The notes beneath the pieces were generated by a model. It did not search any database, had not been told where the DNA came from, and worked only from the letters and a program-made list of their open reading frames with translations. Shown here one piece after another: positions 19,051 through 27,704 of a stretch of 64,000 nucleotides of DNA. The stretch's first letter is position 1, and every line of letters begins with the position of its first letter. This DNA comes from Ovoidimarina sp963698645 (GTDB lineage Bacteria > Pseudomonadota > Alphaproteobacteria > Rhodobacterales > Rhodobacteraceae): the NCBI GenBank assembly GCA_963698645.1, contig CAVORP010000003.1, positions 124,001 to 188,000 on the forward strand, written 5' to 3'. Both the position numbers and the translations under genes were made by a program.

Positions 19051-20101
19051 TCCGCGCCTCCGACGTCGCATCGAACAGCATCGCGCGGGCGGGGTCGAAC
19101 CGAAGTCCCACCTGCGCCCCTTCGACCGAGCGGTCGTCGCCCCGCTCCTCGACAATCATCCGCTCCCCGGTTTCCGAAGCCAGATAGGCATAGGACACGC
19201 CGCCCAGCGCCTCGGTCAGCTCCACCCGGAACGCATCGCCCGAAGGGTCGATCTCGATATGCTCGGGCCGCAGGCCCAGCGTCACCTTCGTGCCATCCGC
19301 CGGCACTGCCACGGGAACCGCCACCTGCGCCTTCAGCGCGGGCACCGCGACCGACCCGCCCTGCGCCGTCGCGGCAAGGAAATTCATCGCGGGCGACCCG
19401 ATGAAGCCCGCGACAAAGCGGTTGTCCGGGTCGCGGTACAGATCCAGCGGCGCCCCCACCTGCTCGATATGGCCCGCCCGCAGCACCACGATCTTGTCGG
19501 CCAGCGTCATCGCCTCGACCTGATCATGGGTCACATAGATCATCGTCGCGCCGATCTCCTTGTGCAGCCGCGCGATCTCGACCCGCATCTCGACCCGCAA
19601 TTCCGCATCGAGGTTCGACAAGGGTTCGTCGAACAGGAACACCTCCGGTCCCCGCACGATCGCCCGCCCGATCGCGACCCGCTGCCGCTGCCCGCCCGAC
19701 AGGGCCGCGGGCTTGCGCTTCAGGTAGTCGTCCAGCTTGAGGATCCGGCTCGCCTCGGCCACCTTCGCCGAAATCTCCGACTTCGGATGCCCGGTCATCT
19801 TCAGGCCAAAGCCCATGTTTTCGGCCACCGTCATATGCGGGTAAAGCGCATAGGTCTGAAACACCATCGCCACCCCCCGGTCCGATGGATCGGCCCGTGT
19901 CACGTCGCGGGTGCCGATCCGGATCTGGCCGTCCGTGGTCTCCTCAAGCCCCGCGACCATGCGCAACAGCGTGGACTTGCCGCATCCCGACGGACCCACG
20001 AAGACACAGAACTCCCCGTCCTCGATGGTCAGATCGACCCCGTGGATCACCTGCGTTTCGCCATAGCGCTTGATCACGTCGTTCAGTGTTACGCCCGACA
20101 T
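19043..20101 (-). CDS. Sugar ABC transporter ATPase (UgpC/MsmK type)
   Basis: 352-residue ATP-binding subunit. Walker A is GPSGCGKST (near residue 36), the Q-loop sits in VFQTYALYPHMTV, the signature is LSGGQRQRV, and Walker B is FLFDEPLSNLD followed by the H-loop YVTHDQ. The C-terminal 110 residues form the MalK-type OB/TOBE regulatory region (LGLRPEHIEI). It overlaps the IclR gene upstream by 13 bases, so both are transcribed divergently from the binding-protein operon at 21.06 kb. It very likely energises that transporter, which has no ATPase gene of its own. Known MsmK/UgpC subunits can also serve several transporters. Confidence 0.9.
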   Translation of the reverse strand: MSGVTLNDVIKRYGETQVIHGVDLTIEDGEFCVFVGPSGCGKSTLLRMVAGLEETTDGQIRIGTRDVTRADPSDRGVAMVFQTYALYPHMTVAENMGFGLKMTGHPKSEISAKVAEASRILKLDDYLKRKPAALSGGQRQRVAIGRAIVRGPEVFLFDEPLSNLDAELRVEMRVEIARLHKEIGATMIYVTHDQVEAMTLADKIVVLRAGHIEQVGAPLDLYRDPDNRFVAGFIGSPAMNFLAATAQGGSVAVPALKAQVAVPVAVPADGTKVTLGLRPEHIEIDPSGDAFRVELTEALGGVSYAYLASETGERMIVEERGDDRSVEGAQVGLRFDPARAMLFDATSEARIR

Positions 20102-20913
20102 CGTTCTTTCCCCCGGTCAAGGTCCTGTCTCGTCTGGTCGGGAAACCGCCAGTTCCGCGCCTCCCGGGCAATATCATCGGCAGTGGCGCGCAATTGCGGC
20201 GCAAGCTTCGCCAGCCCTGCAAGGTCGTTGCGCGTCGTCGATGTGGTGACCGACAATGCGCCCAGCATCCGGAATTGCGGCGTCAGGATCGGCACAGCGA
20301 TACAGATGATCCCCGGTTCGTGCTCCTCGTCGTCGAAGGCATGGCCGCGCGCGCGGATCCGGGCCAGTTCCGCCTCGACATCCCGCGGGCTGGTCAGCGT
20401 GTGGTCGGTGAACCGGTGATAGGATTGCTGCGACAGCGCCCGTTCAAGGGCCTCGGGCTCGACCCAGGCCAGCATCGCCTTGCCGACGCCGGTGCAATAG
20501 GCCGGGCCGACCTTTCCGGCCTGACTGAACATTTCGATCGGCTCGCGGGCATTGCGCTTGTCCACGTACAGGACCTGCCCGCCGTCAAGCTGGGCCAGAT
20601 GCACGGTTTCGCCGATATCCGCCGACAGGGCATCCAGATAGGGCCGTGCCACCGGTGCCAGCGATGACTGGTCCCACGCCGCATGGGCCAGCCGGACAAG
20701 GCGCAGCCCCGGCGCATAGGTCTGGCGCTCCGGGTCGAAACTCAGCATCCCCTGGCTCGTGAGCGTCTGGACGAACCGATAGAGGGTGGCCTTGGGGTAG
20801 GGGCTGTCATCCAGCAATTCGCCGAACCGCACGGGACGACCGAACGCCGCCACGCGGTCCAGAACCGCAAGCGCCTTGCCCACCGTACCGTCGCCCTGCG
20901 TTGCGCCGGACAT
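20089..20913 (-). CDS. IclR-family transcriptional regulator
   Basis: 274 residues. The N-terminal winged HTH (residues about 8-70, VGKALAVLDRVAAFGR...YPKATLYRFVQTLTSQG) is followed by the IclR effector domain with the conserved GVGKAMLAW block and the C-terminal AVPILTPQFRMLGALSV. It is divergent from the binding-protein operon with 147 bases between the start codons, where a 25-base palindrome lies (21007-21031). It probably represses galactoside uptake and breakdown genes in the absence of a sugar-acid inducer; the inducer is unknown. Confidence 0.88.
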   Translation of the reverse strand: MSGATQGDGTVGKALAVLDRVAAFGRPVRFGELLDDSPYPKATLYRFVQTLTSQGMLSFDPERQTYAPGLRLVRLAHAAWDQSSLAPVARPYLDALSADIGETVHLAQLDGGQVLYVDKRNAREPIEMFSQAGKVGPAYCTGVGKAMLAWVEPEALERALSQQSYHRFTDHTLTSPRDVEAELARIRARGHAFDDEEHEPGIICIAVPILTPQFRMLGALSVTTSTTRNDLAGLAKLAPQLRATADDIAREARNWRFPDQTRQDLDRGKERCRA

Positions 20914-20961
20914 GCTTCCTCCCTTGCGCGGCAGTTCCGGGAACCGCCGGTGCCGCGACTG

Positions 20962-20989
20962 TTGACAAGGCCTGCCACAGTCTGATTAT
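20962..20989 (+). promoter_or_regulatory. Predicted sigma70 promoter of the galactoside operon
   Basis: TTGACA at 20962-20967, a perfect -35 hexamer, then GATTAT at 20984-20989 with a 16-base spacer as the best -10. It points into the solute-binding protein gene and lies just upstream of the palindromic operator. Confidence 0.55.
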
Positions 20990-21006
20990 GATTTCAATAT
21001 GCAAAA

Positions 21007-21031
21007 CCAAGTTTCAAATAATGGAACTTGG
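21007..21031. promoter_or_regulatory. Palindromic operator, probable IclR site
   Basis: Arms CCAAGTTTC and GGAACTTGG flank a 7-base AT-rich spacer; eight of nine base pairs match. It lies between the predicted -10 and the ribosome site GGAGG of the binding-protein gene, a repressing position, and inside the IclR divergent region. Assignment to IclR is by position. Confidence 0.65.
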
Positions 21032-21060
21032 ACATAATGGAAGCATCTAGGGAGGAAACC

Positions 21061-22326
21061 ATGCATTCCATGCTCAAAGCGTCCGCAGCGGCGCTTGGCG
21101 CGCTTGCGCTCACCGCCGGCGCGGCCCTTGCCGGAAGCCATTCGGCAAAACTCTCGGGCGATCTTGTGATCTTCTCCGATATGTCCAATCCCGCGCCCCG
21201 CGCGGTGATGGAAGGCATGGTCGAACGCTTCGGCGCGATGCATCCCGACCTGAACATCGAACTCACGGTGATCGACCGCGAGGCCTACAAGACCCAGATC
21301 CGCAACTTCCTGTCGGCCAATCCGCCCGACGTGGCGAACTGGTATGCGGCCAACCGGATGAAGCCCTATGTCGAAGCTGGACTGTTCGAGGATATCTCGG
21401 ACATGTGGGCCGGCCAGATCGGCGAGGACCTGGCTTCCACCAAAGGCGCGATGACCATCGACGGCAAGCAGTGGGGCGTGCCCTATACCTACTACCAGTG
21501 GGGCGTCTATTACCGCAAAGACCTGTTCGACCAGTACGGTCTGTCCGAACCCACCACATGGGCCGAGGAAAAGGCCAACTGCCAGACGCTCCTGGACAAT
21601 GGCGTGAAGTGCTACACCATCGGGACCAAGTTCCTGTGGACCGCCGGCGGCTGGTTCGACTACCTGAACATGCGCACGAACGGCTATGATTTCCACGCTG
21701 CGCTGACGGCGGGCGAAATTCCGTGGACCGACGACCGCGTCCGGGCGACCTTCGCCAACTGGCGCGAACTGATCGACATGGGCGCCTTCATCGACAACCA
21801 CCAGTCCTATAGCTGGCAGGAAGCGCTGCCCTTCATGGCCAATGGCCAGGCAGCAAGCTACCTGATGGGCAACTTCGCCGTAGCACCGCTGCGCGACGCG
21901 GGCCTTGATGACAGCAAGCTCGACTTCTACCAGTTCGTGGAAATCACCCCCGGCGTGGCCAAGGCGGAAGACGCGCCGACCGACACGTTCCACATCCCAG
22001 CGGGCGCGCAGAACAAGGAAGCGGCACGGGCCTTCCTCGAATTCGTGGTCTCCGCCGATAACCAGACGCTGATCAACAACGGGGAAAACCTCGGCCAGCT
22101 TCCGGTGAATGCGAACTCCGGTGTCGATGACGACAAGTTCCTGAAAGAAGGGTTCGCAATGCTGTCCTCGAACTCGCCCGGCGGTGTCGCACAGTTCTTT
22201 GACCGCGACGCGCCTGCCGAAATGGCCGCCGTGGCCATGGAGGGCTTCCAGGAGTTCATGGTGATCCCCGACAATCTCGACGACATCCTGAACCGGCTCG
22301 AAGCAGCCCGGGGCCGGATCTACTAA
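21061..22326 (+). CDS. Sugar-binding lipoprotein-like/periplasmic protein (CUT1)
   Basis: 421-residue extracellular solute-binding protein, family 1. An N-terminal Sec signal (MHSMLKASAAALGALALTAG, cleavage after AALA) precedes the mature lobe starting GSHSAKLSGDLVIFSD. The start is ATG 21061, directly after GGAGGAAACC. Typical motifs include PPDVANWYAANRM, WGVPYTYYQWGVYYRKDLF and the C-terminal NNGENLGQLPVN. It delivers sugar to the two permeases downstream; neighbouring GH4 and GH42 glycosidases suggest alpha- or beta-galactosides such as melibiose or raffinose. It is the first gene of the operon controlled by the divergent IclR. Confidence 0.9.
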   Translation: MHSMLKASAAALGALALTAGAALAGSHSAKLSGDLVIFSDMSNPAPRAVMEGMVERFGAMHPDLNIELTVIDREAYKTQIRNFLSANPPDVANWYAANRMKPYVEAGLFEDISDMWAGQIGEDLASTKGAMTIDGKQWGVPYTYYQWGVYYRKDLFDQYGLSEPTTWAEEKANCQTLLDNGVKCYTIGTKFLWTAGGWFDYLNMRTNGYDFHAALTAGEIPWTDDRVRATFANWRELIDMGAFIDNHQSYSWQEALPFMANGQAASYLMGNFAVAPLRDAGLDDSKLDFYQFVEITPGVAKAEDAPTDTFHIPAGAQNKEAARAFLEFVVSADNQTLINNGENLGQLPVNANSGVDDDKFLKEGFAMLSSNSPGGVAQFFDRDAPAEMAAVAMEGFQEFMVIPDNLDDILNRLEAARGRIY

Positions 22327-22335
22327 GCACCTGCA

Positions 22336-22357
22336 GGGTGGGCGTCCGCGCCCACCC
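22336..22357 (+). terminator. Intercistronic hairpin after binding-protein gene
   Basis: Perfect 9-bp stem, GGGTGGGCG with CGCCCACCC, around a TCCG tetraloop, ten bases after the stop. There is no U-tract, so it more likely stabilises the binding-protein mRNA or partially terminates, giving more binding protein than permease, as known for sugar ABC operons. Confidence 0.6.
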
Positions 22358-22437
22358 GCACCCGCCGCCGCCCATCTGCCGGGCCTGACCGCGCTCAGGC
22401 CCGCCACATGCGCAGCGCCACTTGAACCGGGGGGCAC

Positions 22438-23364
22438 ATGTCCACAACCGCCATGCCGACCACGGAAATCGTCCCCGCACGCTCGTGGTACAAACGCAAC
22501 GAGATCGCGGTGACGCCGTGGCTGTTTCTCGCGCCGGGCGTCCTGTTCTTCCTGTTCTACGTGATCTTCCCGATCTTCCAGAGCTTCAACCTCTCGCTCT
22601 ACGCCTGGGACGGGCTGGGCGAGGCGCGCTTCATCGGCCTTGCAAACTACCAGGAACTGTCCACCGACCGGGCGTTCGAAACCTCGCTCTGGAACAATCT
22701 CAAATGGCTGCTGCTCTACCTCCTCGCGATCCCCGCGGGCCTGTTCATCGCGCTGTTCCTGAACCAGACCGTCACGGGCATCCGGCTCTACAAATCGCTG
22801 TTCTTCTTTCCCTTCGTGATCTCCCAGATCGTCGTGGGCCTCGTCTTCACATGGTTCTACGACCCGACCTTCGGGCTTCTGAACATCATGCTGGGCTGGG
22901 TGGGTCTCGGCCCGATCAACGTCCTCGGCGATCCGAAACTGGTGACCTACGGCATCATCGCCGCGGGCCTCTGGCCGCAGACGGCCTATTGCATGATCCT
23001 CTACCTCACCGGCCTCAACGCCGTGGACCCCGAACAGATCGAGGCCGGGCGTCTTGACGGCGCCAAGGGCTGGCGGATGCTGTGGTACATCATCATCCCG
23101 CAGCTCAAACCCGCCACCTTCATCGCCTTCGTGGTGACGATCATCGGCGCGCTGCGCTCCTTCGATCTCATCTCGATCATGACCAATGGCGGCCCGTTCG
23201 GCTCGTCCCGCGTCCTGTCCTTCTACATGTTCGAAAAGGCGCTGTCGGAATACGGCTTCCGCATGGGCTACGGTGCCGCCATCGCCGTCGTCCTGTTCCT
23301 CATCATGCTGGTCTTCATCGCCTATTTCCTCTGGTCGATGTTCCAGGAAGAAAGGGCGCGCTGA
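22438..23364 (+). CDS. Sugar ABC permease, MalF-like
   Basis: 308 residues with six predicted membrane segments, the first at residues 22-44 (LFLAPGVLFFLFYVIFPIF). The cytoplasmic EAA loop that contacts the ATPase is EAGRLDGAKGWRMLWYIIIPQL near residue 205. The ATG at 22438 follows GGGGGG. It pairs with the second permease downstream to form the channel for the sugar bound by the 21.06-kb protein. A non-transport gene (MmcQ/YjbR-like) is unusually placed between the two permeases. Confidence 0.9.
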   Translation: MSTTAMPTTEIVPARSWYKRNEIAVTPWLFLAPGVLFFLFYVIFPIFQSFNLSLYAWDGLGEARFIGLANYQELSTDRAFETSLWNNLKWLLLYLLAIPAGLFIALFLNQTVTGIRLYKSLFFFPFVISQIVVGLVFTWFYDPTFGLLNIMLGWVGLGPINVLGDPKLVTYGIIAAGLWPQTAYCMILYLTGLNAVDPEQIEAGRLDGAKGWRMLWYIIIPQLKPATFIAFVVTIIGALRSFDLISIMTNGGPFGSSRVLSFYMFEKALSEYGFRMGYGAAIAVVLFLIMLVFIAYFLWSMFQEERAR

Positions 23365-23365
23365 T

Positions 23366-23725
23366 ATGTCCGTCACTCGTGAAATGATAGATGCCATCTG
23401 CGCAAGGTTCCCCGGCGCAACGCTGGCCCACCCACCGGAACTGGTCAGTTGGAAAGTCGGTGGCAAGATGTTCGCCTGCTTCGGAGGCGGCGGTGAGATG
23501 AACGGCATCTCGGTCAAGACCGATAGCGTCGAGACCGCGACCATGCTCATCGAGACGACAAACGCGGTGAAAGCGCCCTATTTCCACGCAAGCTGGGTGC
23601 GTCTTCAGTTCGACGCGACCGATCTCGAAGAGGCGGCGCACCGTTTGGGCGTGTCCTACGATCTTGTCCGCAAGAGCCTCAAGAAGGCCATTCGCGATAC
23701 GCTGCCCGCAAGGGAGGCAACCTGA
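23366..23725 (+). CDS. MmcQ/YjbR-family protein inside transporter operon
   Basis: 119 residues. Conserved blocks are SWKVGGKMFACFG, the central GISVKTD strand and YFHASWVRL, followed by a C-terminal helix (LVRKSLKKAIRDTLP). MmcQ/YjbR proteins have a CyaY-like fold and are annotated as DNA-binding, but no biochemical role is established. It starts one base after the first permease stop and its last base is the first base of the second permease start, so it is translationally embedded in the transport operon. It could be a passenger or an operon-specific regulator. Confidence 0.8.
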   Translation: MSVTREMIDAICARFPGATLAHPPELVSWKVGGKMFACFGGGGEMNGISVKTDSVETATMLIETTNAVKAPYFHASWVRLQFDATDLEEAAHRLGVSYDLVRKSLKKAIRDTLPAREAT

Positions 23726-24574
23726 TGTTCCCCACTCCGATCGAAAAGACCCCGCGCGCCTGGCAGATCACCTACCAGTCGCTCCTGCCGCTCGCGCTCC
23801 TGATGTGGCTCCTGCCGCTTCTGGCGGTGGCGCTCTTCTCGGTGAAACCCGAGGTCGATTTCGTCTCTGGCGGCTACTGGTCGATCCCGTCCTACTTCGC
23901 GGGGTTCGAAAACTACGGCCGCGTCTTCTTCGACAGCGACATGCCGCGCTACCTGATGAACTCGGTCCTGATCACCGTGCCCACGGTGATCGGCTGCGTG
24001 ATCCTGTCCTCGATGACGGGCTTCGCGCTGGGGATCTACAAATTCAAGTCGAACATCTGGATCTTTTTCATGTTCGTCGCGGGCAATTTCGTGCCGTTCC
24101 AGATCCTCATGGTGCCGGTGCGCGACCTGACGCTCGACATGGGCCTCTACAACACGAAAACCGGCCTTGTCCTGTTCCACATCGCGTTCCAGACCGGCTT
24201 CTGCACGCTCTTCATGCGCAACTTCATCCGCGCGCTGCCCTTCCCGCTGATCGAGGCCGCGCGGGTCGAGGGCGTCGCCGGAATGGCGGATCTTCTGGTT
24301 CGTCGTGCTGCCGCTGATGAAACCCGCCATGGCGGCCATGTCGGTCCTGATCTTCACCTTCATCTGGAACGACTATTTCTGGGCCGTGGTGCTGACCCAG
24401 GGCGCCGAAAGCCAGCCGGTGACCGCGGGCATCACGTCCTTCAACGCGCAATACCGCGCCGCCTACCACCTGATGAGCGCGGGCAGCATCGTCGCCGCCC
24501 TGCCGCCCGTCGCCATGTTCTTCCTGATGCAGAAACACTTCATCGCGGGCCTCACCCTCGGCGCCGTGAAGTAA
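23725..24574 (+). CDS. Sugar ABC permease, MalG-like, one frameshift
   Basis: Inner-membrane permease with six expected segments, the first at residues 19-40 (LLPLALLMWLLPLLAVALF). The frame breaks in the EAA loop at about 24281: GCCGGAATGG read as GCCGGATGG restores VEGVAGWRIFWFVVLPLMKP and runs to the stop at 24572-24574 (GLTLGAVK). The interval is one base over a multiple of three; the corrected length is 282 residues. Uncorrected, the frame reads on into the GH4 gene and yields an artificial 736-residue fusion. Function: second half of the galactoside channel. Confidence 0.85.
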
Positions 24575-24591
24575 TCACCGGACAACGATCC

Positions 24592-25935
24592 ATGACGAAA
24601 ATCGCCTTCATCGGCGCGGGCTCCACGATCTTCATGAAGAACATCGTGGGCGACGCGCTGCATTTCGACGCGCTCCGCGACGCGCATATCGCGCTGATGG
24701 ATATCGACCCGACGGCGGCTGGCGGAATCCGAACTGGTGGCGAACAAGCTGGTCGCGACCATGGGCGCCCCGCGCCCGGGTCACCGCCACGACCGACCGC
24801 CGCGCGGCGCTCGACGGGGCCGATTTCGTCGTCACCGCCTTCCAGATCGGCGGCTACCAGCCCGTCCACCGTCATCGACTTCGACATCCCCACGCAATAC
24901 GGCCTGCGCCAGACCATCGCCGACACGCTGGGCGTGGGCGGCATCATGCGGGGCCTGCGCACCGTCCCGCATCTCTGGGCCGTGGCCGAGGATATGGCGC
25001 AGCTCTGCCCCGACGCCACGCTTCTGCAATACGTCAACCCGATGGCGATCAACACATGGGCGCTGGCCGAACGCTTTCCCCGCCTCAAGCAGGTGGGCCT
25101 CTGCCATTCGGTCCAGAACACGGTCGAGGAACTGGCCCATGACCTCGACCTGCCGAAGGACGAGATCCGCTACCGCGTCGCGGGCGTGAACCACGTGGCC
25201 TTCTTCCTGACGCTCGAACACCGGGGCCGCTCGCTCTACCCGGCGCTGCGCGAGGGCTACCACGCGGGCCGCCTGCCGAAGCCGCCCCTGCACCACGCCC
25301 GCTGCCCCAACAAGGTGCGCTACGAGGTGCTGGATCACCTCGGCTATTTCTGCACCGAAAGCTCCGAACACCTCGCCGAATACGTGCCGTGGTTCATCAA
25401 GGACGGGCGCCCCGACCTGATCGACCAGTTCGGCATCCCGCTCGACGAATACCCGCAGCGCTGCATCGAACAGATGGCGGATTGGGGCGCGCAGGCGGAA
25501 CGCTATCGCGCCGCCGCCACGATCGAGGTGACGAAAAGCCATGAATTCGCGGCCGAGATGATGAACGCGATCGTCACCGACACGCCCTATGTCGCCTATG
25601 GCAACCTGCCCAATACCGGCCAGATCCCGCAACTGCCCATGGGGGCGGCGGTCGAAACGCCCTGCCTCGTCGATGCCAACGGCGTGCAGCCTTCGGTCGT
25701 GACCGACATCCCGCCGCAACTCGTCGCGCTGATGCGGACCCAGATCAACGTGCAGGAGCTGACCGTCCGCGCGCTGCTGGACGAGAACCCCGACCACCTC
25801 TACCACGCCGCGATGATGGACCCGCATACCGCCGCCGAGCTTGACCTGCGCCAGATCCGGTCGCTCGTGACCGATCTTCTGACCGCCCATGGCGAGATGA
25901 TCCCGGCATGGGCCAGAACCCGGAGGGCGGCATGA
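24592..25935 (+). CDS. melA: GH4 alpha-galactosidase, locally garbled
   Basis: NAD- and Mn-dependent glycosidase of family GH4. The N-terminus TKIAFIGAGSTIFMKNI is the Rossmann dinucleotide site; LCHSVQNT supplies the metal-binding Cys, and GVNHVAFFL the metal-binding His. Codons from about 24710 to 24865 are out of frame: three single-base changes (ACGGCGG near 24714, one near 24775, CAGCCCG near 24863) add up to three bases, so the frame returns and the stop is preserved. The expected text there is TRLAESELVANKLVATMG. The enzyme hydrolyses alpha-galactosides after uptake, yielding galactose for the oxidative pathway encoded next. Other GH4 specificities, such as alpha-glucosidase or glucuronidase, are not excluded. 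Confidence 0.82.
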   Translation: MTKIAFIGAGSTIFMKNIVGDALHFDALRDAHIALMDIDPTAAGGIRTGGEQAGRDHGRPAPGSPPRPTAARRSTGPISSSPPSRSAATSPSTVIDFDIPTQYGLRQTIADTLGVGGIMRGLRTVPHLWAVAEDMAQLCPDATLLQYVNPMAINTWALAERFPRLKQVGLCHSVQNTVEELAHDLDLPKDEIRYRVAGVNHVAFFLTLEHRGRSLYPALREGYHAGRLPKPPLHHARCPNKVRYEVLDHLGYFCTESSEHLAEYVPWFIKDGRPDLIDQFGIPLDEYPQRCIEQMADWGAQAERYRAAATIEVTKSHEFAAEMMNAIVTDTPYVAYGNLPNTGQIPQLPMGAAVETPCLVDANGVQPSVVTDIPPQLVALMRTQINVQELTVRALLDENPDHLYHAAMMDPHTAAELDLRQIRSLVTDLLTAHGEMIPAWARTRRAA

Positions 25936-25951
25936 TCCCTCGTCCCGAAAG

Positions 25952-25984
25952 CTTACGTAAGGTAATGCGCATGGTATGCGCATG
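25952..25984. promoter_or_regulatory. Clustered palindromes upstream of dehydrogenase gene
   Basis: CTTACGTAAG (25952-25961) is followed by two copies of ATGCGCATG ending at 25973 and 25984. The second, with flanks GGTATGCGCATGA, recurs at 40810-40822. The position between the GH4 stop and the SDR start suggests an operator; the regulator is unknown. Confidence 0.4.
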
Positions 25985-26025
25985 ATAACCGCATCGAATA
26001 CACATCGCCCGAAAGGCCGCTCCGC

Positions 26026-26793
26026 ATGACCTCTGCCCGCTTCCCCGACCTCGACGGCGCCTCGGTTTTCATCACCGGCGGCGGCTCCGGCATCGGCGCC
26101 TCGCTCACCCGGGGCTTTCTCGAACAGGGCGCCCGCGTGGCCTTCGTCCAGCGCTCGGATGCCACCCCCTTCTGCGACGAGATGGAGGCGGAGACCGGTA
26201 ACCGGCCCTTGTTCCTGCCCTGCGACATCACCGATGTGTCCGCGCTTAAGCCGGCGATATCAAAGGCTTCGGATGCGAATGGCCCCGTATCGATCCTCGT
26301 CAACAACGCCGCCAACGACAAGCGCCACGCGACGCTCGAGGTCACCGAAGAGTTCTGGGACTGGTCGCAGGCGATCAACCTCAAGGCCTATTTCTTCGCC
26401 TGTCAGGCGGTGATCCCCGGCATGCAAGCCTTGGGCGGCGGTGCGATCATCAATTTCACATCCATCAGCTACATGATGGGCAACGCGGGCTATGTCTCCT
26501 ACACCACCGCCAATTCCGGCCTGAACGGCATGACCCGCTCCCTCGCGCGCGAGTTCGGCCCCGACGGAATTCGCGTCAACGCCCTTGCGCCCGGCTGGGT
26601 GCTGACGGAAAAGCAGTTGGAGATGTGGGCAAGCGAGGCGGATTTGAAGGCACATATGGACAAGATGTGCCTGAAGGAGCACCTTGAGCCACAGGATATT
26701 GTGGATCCATGCCTGTTCCTCGCCTCCCGCTCCAGCGGCGCGATGACCGGCCAGTCGCTTGTCGTCGACGGCGGCGTGGTGGTGACCGGATGA
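26026..26793 (+). CDS. SDR oxidoreductase, probable galactose 1-dehydrogenase
   Basis: 255-residue short-chain dehydrogenase. The cofactor loop TGGGSGIG is near residue 18, NNAAND near 93, and the active-site Ser in NFTSISYM. Tyr159 lies in YVSYTTAN, but the residue four positions later is Asn163 (AAT, 26512-26514) instead of the catalytic Lys of YxxxK. The context (kinase, aldolase, lactonase, galactosidases, mutarotase) indicates NAD(P)-dependent oxidation of galactose to galactonolactone, as for rhizobial SDR galactose dehydrogenases. If Asn163 is real the enzyme should be crippled; a sequence error is possible given the indels nearby. Its stop overlaps the kinase start (ATGA). Confidence 0.7.
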   Translation: MTSARFPDLDGASVFITGGGSGIGASLTRGFLEQGARVAFVQRSDATPFCDEMEAETGNRPLFLPCDITDVSALKPAISKASDANGPVSILVNNAANDKRHATLEVTEEFWDWSQAINLKAYFFACQAVIPGMQALGGGAIINFTSISYMMGNAGYVSYTTANSGLNGMTRSLAREFGPDGIRVNALAPGWVLTEKQLEMWASEADLKAHMDKMCLKEHLEPQDIVDPCLFLASRSSGAMTGQSLVVDGGVVVTG

Positions 26794-27704
26794 CCACCGG
26801 ACCCGCCATGCGCCCCGACTGGATCGCGGTCGATTGGGGCACCTCCCATTGCGCGCCTGGGCCATGACCGCGACCGGAAGCCACCTTGCCCACGCCCGCT
26901 CCGATCGCGGGATGGGAACACTCACCCGCGACGACTATCCGCAGGCGCTGCTCGATCTGGTGGGACCATGGCTCTCTGACCGACCATTGCGCGCCATGGT
27001 CTGTGGCATGGCCGGGTCGCGGCAGGGCTGGGTCGAAGCGCCCTATACCGCCGTTCCCATGTCGCCCCGATGCCCTGACCACCGTCAACGCGCCGATGGC
27101 CGATCCACGGCTGTCGGTCACCGTGATCGGCGGGGTGCGCCAGAACAAACCCGCCGATGTCATGCGCGGCGAGGAAACTCAGATCGCCGGATTTCTTCAG
27201 AAAAATCAGGGGTTTGATGGTGTGCTCTGTCTGCCCGGCACCCATACGAAATGGGTGCAGGTCTCGGCCGGCGAGATCGTGAGTTTCCGCACCTTCATGA
27301 CCGGCGAAATCTTCGCGCTTCTGTCCGACAGGTCCGTGCTACGCCATACTCTCGACCAGGAATGGGATGAGGCTGCGTTCCGCGACGCCCTCTCCGAAGC
27401 GATCAGCCGCCCCGAGACCGTGGCCCATCGGCTGTTCTCGATCCGGGCCGAAAGCCTGTTGTCGGACCTCGCCCCCGGCGCGGCGCGGGCGCGTCTTTCG
27501 GGGCTCCTGATCGGCATGGAACTCGCCGCCGCGCGCGCCTATTGGCTGGGACAGCAGGTCGCCGTGATCGGCTCCGCCGGACCGGCGCAGCATTATCACA
27601 CGGCCCTTTCCGAACAAGGGCTTACGCCTATCCAGACCGATGGTGACGCAATGACGCTGGCCGGTCTTTTCGCCGCCTACAAAACCCAGAAAGCGACCGT
27701 ATGA
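26790..27704 (+). CDS. dgoK: 2-dehydro-3-deoxygalactonokinase, two compensating indels
   Basis: Phosphorylates 2-keto-3-deoxy-galactonate at O6 with ATP. The ATG at 26790 overlaps the SDR stop. Motifs: IAVDWGTSHLRAW (N-terminal phosphate loop), VCGMAGSRQGW, and LPGTHTKWVQV typical of DgoK. A missing T near 26848 (CATTGCGC for CATTTGCGC) shifts the frame, and an extra C near 27064 (TCGCCCCGATG for TCGCCCGATG) restores it, so 915 bases still divide by three. The corrected protein is about 304 residues, near the family norm. It is translationally coupled on both sides and part of the galactose block. Confidence 0.83.

Noticed and set aside
20986..23550. Very long minus-strand open frame opposite the binding protein and permease
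   Set aside because: Antisense shadow of GC-rich genes; composition is Asp/Glu/His/Arg-rich with no family signature, while the plus strand carries clear transporter motifs.
23725..25935. 736-residue permease-glycosidase fusion
   Set aside because: It exists only because a +1 shift in the permease EAA loop joins the frame of the GH4 gene; the permease C-terminus and stop are intact in the correct frame.
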